Assembly: GCA_964578605.1 (NCBI GenBank)
Contig: CAZODO010000046.1
Coordinates: 1-46,500 of the forward strand
From: JAXMHN01 sp964578605
Lineage (GTDB): Bacteria; Verrucomicrobiota; Verrucomicrobiia; Limisphaerales; SIBE01
Direction: 5' to 3'
Length of the DNA: 46,500 bases
The notes under the pieces were generated by a model. That model worked only from the letters and a program-made list of their open reading frames with translations. It searched no databases and was not told where the DNA came from. This document shows positions 34,996-43,152 of the stretch, piece after piece (position 1 is the first letter of the stretch; each line of letters begins with the position of its first letter). The position numbers and the translations under genes were made by a program.

Positions 34996-36411
34996 ATGGC
35001 TGGACCACACCAGGCGGCGGCGGGTCCCACGGGCGAAGGAAGGGTTTCCGACGCCCCAAACCGGGGGGCGCGGCTCTTTACGGCGGCGTTTGGGGCGCTC
35101 CTGGCGCTCGCTTTGCTCAAGTTTGGCAACCCCATCATCCTCGACCGGTTGATCGAATCGCCGGCGAACATTTGGGAGGTCCTCTTTCAACCCTGGCCGA
35201 TTGCCTGGGGATATGCCGCTCTCCTGGGATGCCTGCTCCTGGGGCTGGCGACCTTGAAAATCGGCCGCCCTGAGCCCTGGCATGTCGCCCTGCTCCTGTC
35301 TGTTTGGCTGGGATGGCAGATTGTGGCAGCCATGACCAGCATCGAACCCAGGCTGACGCGGCCGGTCCTGATGCATTTCACCGCGTGCGTCGTGTGTTTC
35401 TTTGCCGGCCTTTTCGGGTTGGCGCGCACGGACAAGCCCAAGCTCTTCTGGGTGCCGGTGCTCCTGGCGTTTGCTTACGCGCTCTGGATGGGTTTCGAGC
35501 AGCATTATGGCGGACTGGAGGCCACCCGGAAGATGTTCTACGAACGACCCGATTGGCAGCAGTACCCCCCCGAATACATCAAGAAGATCGAGAGCAACCG
35601 CATCTTTTCCACCCTGGTTTATCCCAACGCGCTCGCGGGGGCGATCCTGCTCTTGCTGCCGGCCATGCTCCTGGCCGCGTGGAACCTCGCCGCCAGGCTG
35701 CAACCGCTTTCCCGAGCCGTGCTCGTGGGGGTGCTCGGATACGCCGCGGCAGCCTGCCTGGTTTGGTCCGGGTCCAAGTCCGGCTGGCTCATTGCCCTGG
35801 TGCTGCTATTAGCCGTGCTCCTGAGGCAACCGTTCTCAAAACGCGCCAAGACCCTCCTCGTTCTGGCGGTGGTCGTGGCCGGGTTGACCGGCTTCTTTGT
35901 CCGGTACGCAGCTTACTTTGGCCGGGGCGCACCGAGCGTCTCCGCCCGGTTTGAGTACTGGAAAGCCGGTTTGACCACTGCGCTCGAAAATCCGGTGCTG
36001 GGAACCGGGCCCGGGACGTTCTCGGTGGCCTATCGCAAGATCAAGCCGCCCGACGCGGAAATGGCGCAACTGACTCACAACGATTACCTGCAGCAAGCCT
36101 CGGATTCGGGCCTGATCGGGTGCCTCGCCTATACGGCGTTCGTACTGGGCTCGCTCATCTTGCTGCCGCGGTTCTGCGGGATGGCGCGCCGGAAAGAGCT
36201 GTTTGCCATGTGGCTCGGGCTGCTGGGATGGTCCCTCCAGAGCTGTGTGGAGTTCCTTCTTTATATCCCCGCGCTGGCTTGGACGGCCTTCGCCCTGTTC
36301 GGATGGCTCTGGGGAATGTCGGATGAGCAGGGCCGGACCGTGGGGGCTAACGGTGTCTGCCCAAGTTTACAGATGGGTAGGGCAGCGCGCTCCGTCGCGC
36401 GCCGTGGCTAA
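34996..36411 (+). CDS. O-antigen ligase family membrane protein (Wzy/WaaL type)
   Basis: 471 residues with about ten to twelve hydrophobic helices. The largest loop, with SARFEYWKAGLTTALENPVLGTGPGTF and then LTHNDYLQQASDSGLIG (about 315-375), carries the arginine and His-Asn-Asp motif typical of the PF04932 family, which joins or polymerises lipid-linked glycans in the inner membrane. The start at ATG 34996 lies 2 nt after holB. The last about 20 residues are encoded inside an inverted-repeat element (36376-36514), so the C-terminus has probably been altered by an insertion. Confidence 0.87.
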   Translation: MAGPHQAAAGPTGEGRVSDAPNRGARLFTAAFGALLALALLKFGNPIILDRLIESPANIWEVLFQPWPIAWGYAALLGCLLLGLATLKIGRPEPWHVALLLSVWLGWQIVAAMTSIEPRLTRPVLMHFTACVVCFFAGLFGLARTDKPKLFWVPVLLAFAYALWMGFEQHYGGLEATRKMFYERPDWQQYPPEYIKKIESNRIFSTLVYPNALAGAILLLLPAMLLAAWNLAARLQPLSRAVLVGVLGYAAAACLVWSGSKSGWLIALVLLLAVLLRQPFSKRAKTLLVLAVVVAGLTGFFVRYAAYFGRGAPSVSARFEYWKAGLTTALENPVLGTGPGTFSVAYRKIKPPDAEMAQLTHNDYLQQASDSGLIGCLAYTAFVLGSLILLPRFCGMARRKELFAMWLGLLGWSLQSCVEFLLYIPALAWTAFALFGWLWGMSDEQGRTVGANGVCPSLQMGRAARSVARRG

Positions 36412-36514
36412 CTTCCGCTTTCTGGCTTCGGGATCCCAAAGGCCGCCCAATTGGCAAGGAACTGCCGAAGAGGAAAGAACCTAAGGGCAGTCGACGGAGC
36501 GACCTGCCCAACCT
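36376..36514. mobile_element. MITE-like element with about 22-bp imperfect terminal inverted repeats
   Basis: The left arm 36376-36397 and the reverse complement of the right arm 36492-36514 share GGGCA and CGCTCCGTCG blocks over about 22 nt, with four or five mismatches. The roughly 139-nt element has no coding capacity and covers the 3' end of the ligase gene and the space before aroQ. Confidence 0.5.
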
Positions 36515-36564
36515 AAAATGCCGTTCGACAGTGGATCGGGCTCTTGATACCCTGGCCGTTGGAG

Positions 36565-37014
36565 ATGAAGATCCTGTTCGTCAACGGGCCGAACCTGAAC
36601 CTGCTGGGCCGCCGCGAACCCGGCATTTATGGTCGGGCGACCCTGCAGAGCATTGAAGCGAACGTTCGGGAACGGGCCGCCCGGTTGGGGGCCGAGATCC
36701 AGTTCCGCCAGAGCAATAGCGAGGGGGACCTGGTGACCTGGATACAGGACGCGGCGGGTCATTTTGACACTATCGTCCTGAATGCGGGGGCCTACACCCA
36801 CACGAGTATCGCACTTCGAGACGCCATCCTGGCAGCAGGGGTTCCGACGATCGAAATTCACCTGTCGAACATCCATGCCCGGGAGGAATTCCGGAGGAAC
36901 TCGATGATCGCCGCGGTGTGTGTGGGGCAGATTAGCGGGTTTGGCGAGAACTCGTATGTTTTGGGTCTGGAGGCGGCCGTTAACATTAACGAAGCTCCGA
37001 AAACCCGGGTTTAA
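36565..37014 (+). CDS. aroQ: 3-dehydroquinate dehydratase, type II
   Basis: 149 residues, standard for the dodecameric type II enzyme. Motifs: FVNGPNLNLLGRREPGIYG (5-23) with R17 and catalytic Y22, LNAGAYTHTS (72-81), and IEIHLSNIHAREEFR (96-110) with catalytic H99. It converts 3-dehydroquinate to 3-dehydroshikimate in the shikimate pathway. The ATG at 36565 is used; GGAG directly abuts it, which is too close for a normal Shine-Dalgarno site, and a TTG at 36544 is a possible upstream start. Upstream lies the MITE-like element. Confidence 0.95.
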   Translation: MKILFVNGPNLNLLGRREPGIYGRATLQSIEANVRERAARLGAEIQFRQSNSEGDLVTWIQDAAGHFDTIVLNAGAYTHTSIALRDAILAAGVPTIEIHLSNIHAREEFRRNSMIAAVCVGQISGFGENSYVLGLEAAVNINEAPKTRV

Positions 37015-37069
37015 GGCCTTTAATCAGCCAGCTTTGACTGTGAGGATAGAATCGGGAATGAATCTGCTC

Positions 37070-37098
37070 TTGACCTCTTTTCTAAGGCTGGCTACTCT
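37070..37098 (+). promoter_or_regulatory. possible sigma-70 promoter for a short leader or accBC
   Basis: TTGACC (37070-37075), 17 nt, then TACTCT (37093-37098). The -35 is close to consensus (5 of 6), the -10 is poor (3 of 6). A hairpin GGCTGGCT/AGCCAGTC (37087-37110) overlaps the expected start, and a terminator follows at 37122. Confidence 0.25.
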
Positions 37099-37121
37099 AG
37101 GAGCCAGTCTAAATACGGCTT

Positions 37122-37152
37122 AAGCAGGGTCGACCTTCGGCACTGCTTTTTT
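37122..37152 (+). terminator. intrinsic terminator between aroQ and accB
   Basis: AAGCAG/CTGCTT stem followed by a run of six T. It ends transcription from aroQ, or could attenuate a leader before accB, whose GTG lies 59 nt beyond. Confidence 0.65.
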
Positions 37153-37210
37153 GCTTAATGAGCGACGCCAAATCCATTGACCCGATGGGCGCACCAACCG
37201 GGAGACGTTT

Positions 37211-37669
37211 GTGGATCTAAAGGATATCAAGGCGATCATCGACCTGATGAAGAAGAACTCCATCTCCGAGTTCGAGATGGAAAAGCAGGATTTCAAGATC
37301 CGGATGAAACGAGGCCCAAATGGCCATGGCGCTCATTCCGGGACCCAGGAAGAGGGCCTGCTCGTCTATCCGCATGTGCCCGCAAGCCTCGCCGCTCCGG
37401 TCACCCTGCCGCCTCCGATGGCCACGAGCGATCTGGAGATCAAATCACCCATGGTCGGCACCTTCTACCGCGCGCCCTCGCCCGAAGCCGCCAATTACGT
37501 CGAGATCGGCTCCGAGGTGAATGCGGACACGGTGGTATGCATTATCGAAGCCATGAAAGTGATGAACGAAATCAAGGCCGAAACCAAGGGCGTCATCACC
37601 CAAGTCCTGGTCGATAATGCCAAACCGGTCGAATTCGGCCAGCCGCTATTCAAGATCCGTCCGGTCTAG
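37211..37669 (+). CDS. accB: acetyl-CoA carboxylase biotin carboxyl carrier protein
   Basis: 152 residues. The GTG start is preceded by GGGAG at 7 nt. The N-terminal KDIKAIIDLMKKNSISEFEME helix is standard, a Pro/Ala-rich linker covers about 40-72, and the biotinyl domain holds EAMKVMNE with the biotinylated K116. It carries the carboxylated biotin between AccC and the carboxyltransferase in fatty-acid synthesis. accC follows after 85 nt, the usual accBC pair. Confidence 0.96.
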   Translation: MDLKDIKAIIDLMKKNSISEFEMEKQDFKIRMKRGPNGHGAHSGTQEEGLLVYPHVPASLAAPVTLPPPMATSDLEIKSPMVGTFYRAPSPEAANYVEIGSEVNADTVVCIIEAMKVMNEIKAETKGVITQVLVDNAKPVEFGQPLFKIRPV

Positions 37670-37754
37670 TCCGCCGGGCAACTTTTTGCCTTTGGCGGCC
37701 ACCATTGGCGCGGAACTATGATGAACGTCCAACACCTCCAGCGTCCGCAGTGTC

Positions 37755-39137
37755 ATGTTTGAGAAGATCCTGATCGCGAACCGGGGGGAGATTGCCGTGC
37801 GCATTATTCGCGCCTGCAAGGAGCTGAACATTCGGACGGTGGCGGTCTATTCGGAAGCGGATATCAATTGCATGCACGTGCAGATGGCCGACGAAGCCAT
37901 CTGCATTGGCAAAGGCCCCAGCAGCGATAGTTACCTCCGCATTGATCGGATCATCAGCGGCGCCGAGATCGCCGACGTGGACGCGATCCATCCCGGATAC
38001 GGGTTCCTTTCCGAAGATCCGCATTTCGCGGATGTCTGCGAGAATTGCAATATCCGCTTTATTGGCCCCAGTTCCCATGCCATGAATGCCCTGGAGAACA
38101 AGGCGGTCAGCCGCGCGCTCGCCAAGAAAGCAGGCGTGCCCTTGCCGCCGGGCTCAGACGGCATCGTCGAAACCGAACAGGAAGCGCTCTTGACGGCCAA
38201 GCGCATTGGCTACCCCGTCATTATCAAAGCGGTGGCGGGCGGAGGCGGACGCGGGATGCGGACGGCTCATAACGACGTGTCGCTGGTCAAGGGGTATTAC
38301 ACCGCACGCACGGAAGCGGAAAAGGCCTTCGGCAACTCCGGCGTTTACATCGAGAAATACATCGAGAACCCTCACCATATCGAGTTCCAGATCCTGGGGG
38401 ACGCCCGCGGCAACATCATTCATCTTGGCGAGCGGGATTGCTCGGTGCAGCGCCGGAACCAGAAGATCGTCGAGGAGACCCCCTCCCCCTTGGTCGAGAA
38501 CAAGTTCAAGGACCTCCGCAAGAAGATGGGCAAGGCAGCCTTGAGGCTCGCCGAAGCCGCCCGATACACCAGCGCCGGCACCGTGGAGTTCCTGGTGGAT
38601 GACAAGGGCGAGTTTTACTTCCTCGAGGTCAACAAACGCATCCAGGTGGAACACCCCATCACCGAAGAGGTGACCGGCATCGACCTCGTCAAACAGCAGA
38701 TCCTGATCGCCATGGGCGAACCCCTCCGCGTCTCCCAGCGCGACCTCAAATTCAACGGCCACGCCATCGAGTGCCGCATCAATGCGGAAGATCCGTTCGA
38801 CGACTTCCGTCCGTGCCCGGGCCGTATCGACATGTATTACAGCCCGGGCGGCCGGGGTATCCGAGTCGATAGCCATGTGTATGCCGGGTATATCGTCCCG
38901 CCCCATTACGATTCGCTCATCAGCAAAGTCATAGCCTTCGGGCGCGACCGGCGCGAAGCCATGGACAAGATGGCGCGAGCCTTGTCCGAATACATGATCA
39001 CCGGGATCAAGACGACCATCCCGTTTGAACAGGCGATTTTGCAGGACCCCAACTTCCGCCGAGGGGTCTACTCGACCAGCTTTATCGAGCAACTGCTAGG
39101 CGGGCCGCGCCGGGAGTTGATCGAAGAGAAACCCTAA
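37755..39137 (+). CDS. accC: acetyl-CoA carboxylase, biotin carboxylase subunit
   Basis: 460 residues. Starts FEKILIANRGEIAVRIIRAC, has the ATP-grasp glycine loop KAVAGGGGRGM (about 156-166), the EKYIENPHHIEFQILGD and HLGERDCSVQRRNQK stretches, and EVNKRIQVEHPITEEVTG with the catalytic arginine. It carboxylates biotin on AccB using ATP and bicarbonate. Length and motif order are complete. No Shine-Dalgarno site is evident. Confidence 0.97.
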   Translation: MFEKILIANRGEIAVRIIRACKELNIRTVAVYSEADINCMHVQMADEAICIGKGPSSDSYLRIDRIISGAEIADVDAIHPGYGFLSEDPHFADVCENCNIRFIGPSSHAMNALENKAVSRALAKKAGVPLPPGSDGIVETEQEALLTAKRIGYPVIIKAVAGGGGRGMRTAHNDVSLVKGYYTARTEAEKAFGNSGVYIEKYIENPHHIEFQILGDARGNIIHLGERDCSVQRRNQKIVEETPSPLVENKFKDLRKKMGKAALRLAEAARYTSAGTVEFLVDDKGEFYFLEVNKRIQVEHPITEEVTGIDLVKQQILIAMGEPLRVSQRDLKFNGHAIECRINAEDPFDDFRPCPGRIDMYYSPGGRGIRVDSHVYAGYIVPPHYDSLISKVIAFGRDRREAMDKMARALSEYMITGIKTTIPFEQAILQDPNFRRGVYSTSFIEQLLGGPRRELIEEKP

Positions 39138-39163
39138 GCCGGGCGGCTTCGCGGAGCCCAGGC

Positions 39164-39844
39164 ATGAAACCCCTGCAGGACTGCCAGCTTTACACATTTG
39201 TCGATGCCGCTTACCTGCGCGAACGCGCGGCCGAAGAGGTGGCCCGCCAGCTTTGCGCGGGAGGCTCCGACCTGATCCAGCTCCGCGCGAAAGGCGCTTC
39301 GGTCGATGCGGTTCGGCGGTTGGCCGAGAAGCTCTTGCCGGTGGTTGAAGGGGCGGGCGCGAGACTGGTCATCAACGATTATCCGGAGATTGCCGCCGCG
39401 ATCGGCGCGCCGCTCTGCCACCTTGGCCAGGAGGATTTCTTCGACGCGGGCCACACGCGCGTGCGTGACGTTGTGGCTGCGGTCCAGGGCGCCTCCGGCA
39501 ACCGCCCGCCTCTCCAGATCGGCCTGAGCACGCACGCTCCGGACCAGGCCAAGCGGGCTTTGGAAGCCGGCGCGGATTACATCGCCATCGGGCCTGTTTA
39601 CGCCACCGGCACGAAGCCATCGGCCAAGCCCGTGACGCTGGAGTACGTCCGTTGGGCGGCGCAACACGTGAGCGCGCCGTGGTTCGCCATCGGAGGGATC
39701 ACGCTGGGAAACCTCGACGCCGTGCTGGAAGCGGGCGCGCGCCGAATCTGCGTCGTGTCCGCCATTCTTTGCGCACCGGACATCGCGAAGGCTTGCCAGG
39801 CATTCAGGGACCGCCTAGGTTCCGCTCGCCGTGCTGGTGTTTGA
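39164..39844 (+). CDS. thiE: thiamine phosphate synthase
   Basis: 226 residues folding as a TIM barrel. Landmarks: IQLRAKGAS (substrate loop), RLVINDYPEIAAAIGA, LGQEDF, IGLSTHAPDQAKRALEAGADYIAIGPVYATGTKP and WFAIGGITLGNLDAVLEAGA. It couples HMP-PP with the thiazole phosphate to make thiamine monophosphate in the cytoplasm. GGAG stands 9 nt before the ATG. Other thi genes and a TPP riboswitch were not seen nearby. Confidence 0.92.
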   Translation: MKPLQDCQLYTFVDAAYLRERAAEEVARQLCAGGSDLIQLRAKGASVDAVRRLAEKLLPVVEGAGARLVINDYPEIAAAIGAPLCHLGQEDFFDAGHTRVRDVVAAVQGASGNRPPLQIGLSTHAPDQAKRALEAGADYIAIGPVYATGTKPSAKPVTLEYVRWAAQHVSAPWFAIGGITLGNLDAVLEAGARRICVVSAILCAPDIAKACQAFRDRLGSARRAGV

Positions 39845-39871
39845 CGACAGGTTCCACAATCATTTTGAGCC

Positions 39872-40771
39872 ATGAGCATCCTTGTTGTGGGCTCGACAGC
39901 CCTTGATTCGATTAAGACACCCACCGCCGAAAATCCGCGCCTGCTGGGCGGATCGGCCAGCCACGCGGCCGTGGCGGCGAGTTTCTTTTCCCCGGTATCC
40001 CTCGTGGGCGTTGTCGGGGACGATTTCCCGCGCAAGTACCTCCAGCTTTACAAGCGGCATGGCATCGGCCTGGAGGGCCTTCAAGTGGCGCCAGGCAAAA
40101 CGTTTCATTGGTCCGGCGAGTACGAGGTGAACATGAACAACCGGCGGACCCTCACCACCGAACTGGGCGTGTTCGAGACCTTCAGCCCAAACCTGCCGGC
40201 TTCGCTCCGGAGTTTGCCCTACGTGCTGCTCGCCAATATCTCCCCCGCTCTGCAGCATCATGTGCTCGACCAGATGCGGCGGCCCAAGTTCGTCATCGCC
40301 GACACGATGGATCTCTGGATCAATATCACGTTGCCAGACCTCCTTAAGCTCCTCCGCCGCGTCGATGCCTTCGTCCTCAACGACAGCGAGGCGCGCCTTC
40401 TCACCCAAGAGGAGAACGTCCTCTCCGCCCTCAAGAAGATCCATCGCCTCGGCCCGAAATTCGTGATCCTCAAGAAGGGCGAACACGGCTCGATCTTCTC
40501 CTCTGAACGCGGTCTTTTCCTCGCCCCGGCCTATCCCCTGGCGCAAGTGGTGGACCCGACCGGTGCGGGCGATTCCTTTGTGGGCGGTCTGCTCGGATAC
40601 ATCGCGAGCCGTCCCGGACCCGTCGAAGCCAAGTTCCGCCGCGGGATGCTGTACGGCAGCGTGATCGCCTCGTTTTGCTGCGAAGGCTTTGGCTTGAACC
40701 GGACGACGCGCGTGACGCGGAAAGCGATCGACCAGCGCTTCAAAGCCCTGGCCGAAATGATCCGGCTTTAG
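39872..40771 (+). CDS. PfkB/ribokinase family sugar or nucleoside kinase
   Basis: 299 residues. N-terminal VVGSTALDSIKTP and GGSASHAAVAASFF (26-39) form the substrate side; the ATP-binding anion hole DPTGAGDS (228-235) has catalytic D234. The phosphorylated substrate is not evident; adenosine and fructose-type sugars are possible. It lies 27 nt behind thiE, so a link with HMP phosphorylation was considered, but the sequence looks like generic PfkB rather than ThiD. A strong terminator follows at 40913. Confidence 0.87.
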   Translation: MSILVVGSTALDSIKTPTAENPRLLGGSASHAAVAASFFSPVSLVGVVGDDFPRKYLQLYKRHGIGLEGLQVAPGKTFHWSGEYEVNMNNRRTLTTELGVFETFSPNLPASLRSLPYVLLANISPALQHHVLDQMRRPKFVIADTMDLWINITLPDLLKLLRRVDAFVLNDSEARLLTQEENVLSALKKIHRLGPKFVILKKGEHGSIFSSERGLFLAPAYPLAQVVDPTGAGDSFVGGLLGYIASRPGPVEAKFRRGMLYGSVIASFCCEGFGLNRTTRVTRKAIDQRFKALAEMIRL

Positions 40772-40912
40772 ATCTCTCCGCACAGTCGAACCGACGGTTT
40801 TCGCGCCTATTTCGGCAAAAATAGGGGAATCCCTGATTGACGGTAAGCCCCAGGCTGCTATCAAAGGGGCACGATTTTCGGCATCGCCGTCACCACGATT
40901 CCGAGGCTTGGG

Positions 40913-40946
40913 AGCGGCATGCGTCAAGCGTGCCGCTTTTGCTTTT
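40913..40946 (+). terminator. intrinsic terminator downstream of the PfkB kinase
   Basis: Ten-base-pair stem AGCGGCATGC/GCGTGCCGCT (one G:U) with a 5-nt loop, followed by TTTTGCTTTT. It closes the transcript of the rightward housekeeping genes. Confidence 0.8.
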
Positions 40947-40979
40947 CACAGGGTCAGGTCCATTGGGGAAAAGAAAAAC

Positions 40980-41049
40980 GGTTCGGGCGTCACCAGTTCC
41001 CGTAGGCTTGGGTGAGGGACCCATTGAAGACTAACATTGCGCCCGAACC
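40980..41049 (+). ncRNA. possible structured RNA element, unidentified
   Basis: Perfect 10-bp outer arms GGTTCGGGCG/CGCCCGAACC enclose 50 nt with a further TCACC/GGTGA pairing. It sits in a non-coding stretch (40772-41172) after the kinase terminator. The strand is assumed; no known RNA family was recognised from memory. Confidence 0.3.
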
Positions 41050-41172
41050 AAGGTTACTGTGCAACGAAGGCGGCTTCTTGGCTCCACATTAATTGCCAAA
41101 AACTCAACCGGATTTGTCATTCCTCCAGTGCCAGCCCTATTCTCGCCCAGCACCTTGCCAAAAACCCGCTCC

Positions 41173-41505
41173 TTAGGCCGAGCCCGCGCCGAGGATCGAT
41201 TGGCTTCCGGAAAGGTCCGACTTCGGCGCTGCCGGGATGGGAACGGACGCGGTCCCAATCGGAAGGGAAACGGTCTGCCCTGGCAGATCCAGCAATCCCG
41301 AAACGAACGCACCCGTCCGGTGGTCACGGAGGAAATCGAACTTGAAACAGCCTGAGGGGCAACGGACTTCGAACCGGCCGGCGGCACGCCGGAATTCCAC
41401 GACGGCCGAGCAGCACGGGCAATTGCCGACCGCCTGCAGGCCATCCGCGATGCGTTCGCAGAGCTGCATGACTTCCTGCCCAACCCGGTCGTCTAGTGCG
41501 GCCAT
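41173..41505 (-). CDS. small zinc-ribbon-like protein, unknown function
   Basis: 110 residues. Cysteines C29, C31 and C32 (NCPCCSA) and C49 and C53 (RCPSGCFKFDFL) make a plausible metal knuckle pair. An N-terminal helix (DDRVGQEVMQLCERIADGLQAV) precedes it and a Pro/Ser-rich tail follows. The longer frame to 41730 crosses a G13 tract and the upstream gene, so the ATG at 41505 is preferred. It follows the LamG-like gene on the same strand. No family is recognised. Confidence 0.6.
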   Translation of the reverse strand: MAALDDRVGQEVMQLCERIADGLQAVGNCPCCSAVVEFRRAAGRFEVRCPSGCFKFDFLRDHRTGAFVSGLLDLPGQTVSLPIGTASVPIPAAPKSDLSGSQSILGAGSA

Positions 41506-41554
41506 AGTCACAAATTGCCCCTTCTTGGGCAGATAGCAACTGAATTTACACCCC

Positions 41555-41567
41555 GGGGGGGGGGGGG
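41555..41567. repeat. homopolymer tract of 13 G (plus strand)
   Basis: Thirteen G, preceded by CCCC, lie between the stop of the LamG-like gene (41591) and the start of the small zinc-ribbon gene (41505), about 50 nt upstream of that start. Such tracts slip readily in replication and in sequencing. Confidence 0.8.
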
Positions 41568-41590
41568 AAGCCCAAGCGTGCCGGTCCCGG

Positions 41591-42643
41591 TTACTCGAGC
41601 AAATCCTTGAGCGTCCGAATGCGCGACTCGATATGCTGGACAACCGGCTTGGCGCGAGCCACGGCGTTCTGCTCCGTCTGGCCAAGAAACGATTGCATGA
41701 CCAGGCGCAACGCCGCCGCCACCTCGCCATTCCGGTCGTGCAAAGGCATGGTCACGAGGGCGACATTCTTGTCTTTGCCGTAGTAAATCACATCCCGTTC
41801 GATCACATCCCGCTCGATGCGCCCGCCCTCCAGGCCGATCTCGTCCTGATGATTGCTGGCGATCACCTTCGGGTTGCTGCCCTCTCCCCGCAAAGCATAC
41901 ATCCTGATGCCAAGCAGTCGCGGATACTCTTTCATCGCGGAGTTGATCAAAGCTTGGGCGAGGGATTCGTGAGGCGTGAAAGTGATGCGCGTCTCGCCGA
42001 AGTAAGACACCGAGTCTGACATGGTCCAAAACCCGATCTTTCCCGCCACGAACGTGTTGTCGGTAAGGATGGGAATCAGGGCTTTCCCGTTCAGCATACA
42101 GGAGATCTGGTTGCCTTTGCATTCGACCTGCAAGTCATGCCAGACCCCCTTCGGGATCTCGACCGAGGGCCCCAGTGTGGTCAATCGCTGCCCATCGACC
42201 AGCTTGATGAATCGGAACGTGTTCCCCAGCGCGCTGGCCCGGATATAATAGTAATTGTTGGTGTCTTGAATCCGGAAGGCAATCCCGGCCATCTGCTCGA
42301 ACAATCCGTCCACCAGCTTGAACCGGGTCGTGAGCTTGAAATCGCCGAACGTCTCGCCTTCCAGGATAAGCAACGGAAACCGCTCGTCCGTGGCGTCCTG
42401 GGACAACTGCGCCAGCACCTGGGCCCCCGCAGGCGCCGGGTTGGTGCTTCCGGCCGCGGCGGCCGATGCCGACGGATCGGCGATCACCTTCCAATCGCCC
42501 AATTTCCCGCGCCCTGAAAGGACGCTCCGAAATCCCGGAGGCGCCTGGCCGGCCGGGTATTTGGAAAAGTCGATGATCCGCTCGTCCGCCAGGCAAGGGC
42601 CTACGAAGCACAGTGTCAACAGCCAGGAAGCAACGCGCCGCAT
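41591..42643 (-). CDS. exported LamG/concanavalin-like protein
   Basis: 350 residues. Signal peptide MRRVASWLLTLCFVGPCLA. Residues about 85-225 form a jelly-roll typical of the 3-keto-disaccharide hydrolase/LamG group (FPLLILEGETFGDFKLTTRF, GIAFRIQDTNNYYYIRASAL, IPKGVWHDLQVECKGN, MLNGKALIPI, GKIGFWTMSDSVSYF). A C-terminal 120-residue domain after about 230 is not recognised. A five-residue tandem copy (ERDVI twice) sits at about 279-288. Probably binds or cleaves carbohydrate in the periplasm, but no catalytic residues can be assigned. Confidence 0.75.
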   Translation of the reverse strand: MRRVASWLLTLCFVGPCLADERIIDFSKYPAGQAPPGFRSVLSGRGKLGDWKVIADPSASAAAAGSTNPAPAGAQVLAQLSQDATDERFPLLILEGETFGDFKLTTRFKLVDGLFEQMAGIAFRIQDTNNYYYIRASALGNTFRFIKLVDGQRLTTLGPSVEIPKGVWHDLQVECKGNQISCMLNGKALIPILTDNTFVAGKIGFWTMSDSVSYFGETRITFTPHESLAQALINSAMKEYPRLLGIRMYALRGEGSNPKVIASNHQDEIGLEGGRIERDVIERDVIYYGKDKNVALVTMPLHDRNGEVAAALRLVMQSFLGQTEQNAVARAKPVVQHIESRIRTLKDLLE

Positions 42644-42996
42644 TTCGCCCGCAGGCTACCAACACGCGCCTCGGTCGCAAGACTTCTGTCGCGGAGCAAC
42701 GCGCGCGTGACGTTCAGCGTGAACACCGCGGATTCCGTCGATAACGCGGAAAAAGGGCTGGGCCTGGCGGCTGGCTCAATCGCCAGGACGTCACGCCTTA
42801 GCGGGGAAAACTCGAACTCACGAGGCAGGAGCGGTGGACCGCCCTTTGCCGAATCCAAATGGTTCAGGCATGTTGACGCGTGCGTAGAGAAGCCCAGCGG
42901 GATCCACCCTCCACTTCAGCACGAAATCGGGTTCTTACGGGGCTACCGAACGCGATTCCTGGGTTTGTCGCCCCGATGCACCCCAAGGCTGAATTC

Positions 42997-43020
42997 CTGT
43001 GTCGCAGAGATAAGGGGTTT
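42997..43020 (+). mobile_element. solo IS/MITE-like end
   Basis: CTGTGTCGCA followed by an AAGGGGTTT-type block matches the ends of the short element at 45877-46125. A 19-codon frame starting MRLIISRQQKE (43054) begins just inside it and soon stops, as in a truncated transposase. The remaining part of 42644-43152 holds no recognisable gene. Confidence 0.4.
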
Positions 43021-43152
43021 CCTCGCTGAGAGCTTTGGCGCGAAATTCAGAGCATGAGGCTAATCATCTCACGCCAGCAGAAGGAAATCCCGCCGGACGT
43101 TCGCCGATAGCCGTTCCTTGGCACGTTGTATGACGGCGTGTCCCCCTGGCTA

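Noticed and set aside
40950..40975. GGTCAGGTCC resembling the SRP RNA core
   Set aside because: The following GGAA tetraloop and the symmetric loop of 4.5S RNA are missing, so it is not an ffs gene.
42707..43057. 116-codon forward ORF in the gap before the prenyltransferase pseudogene
   Set aside because: Composition is Ser/Arg/Gly-rich without structure, and the 3' part overlaps an IS-like end.
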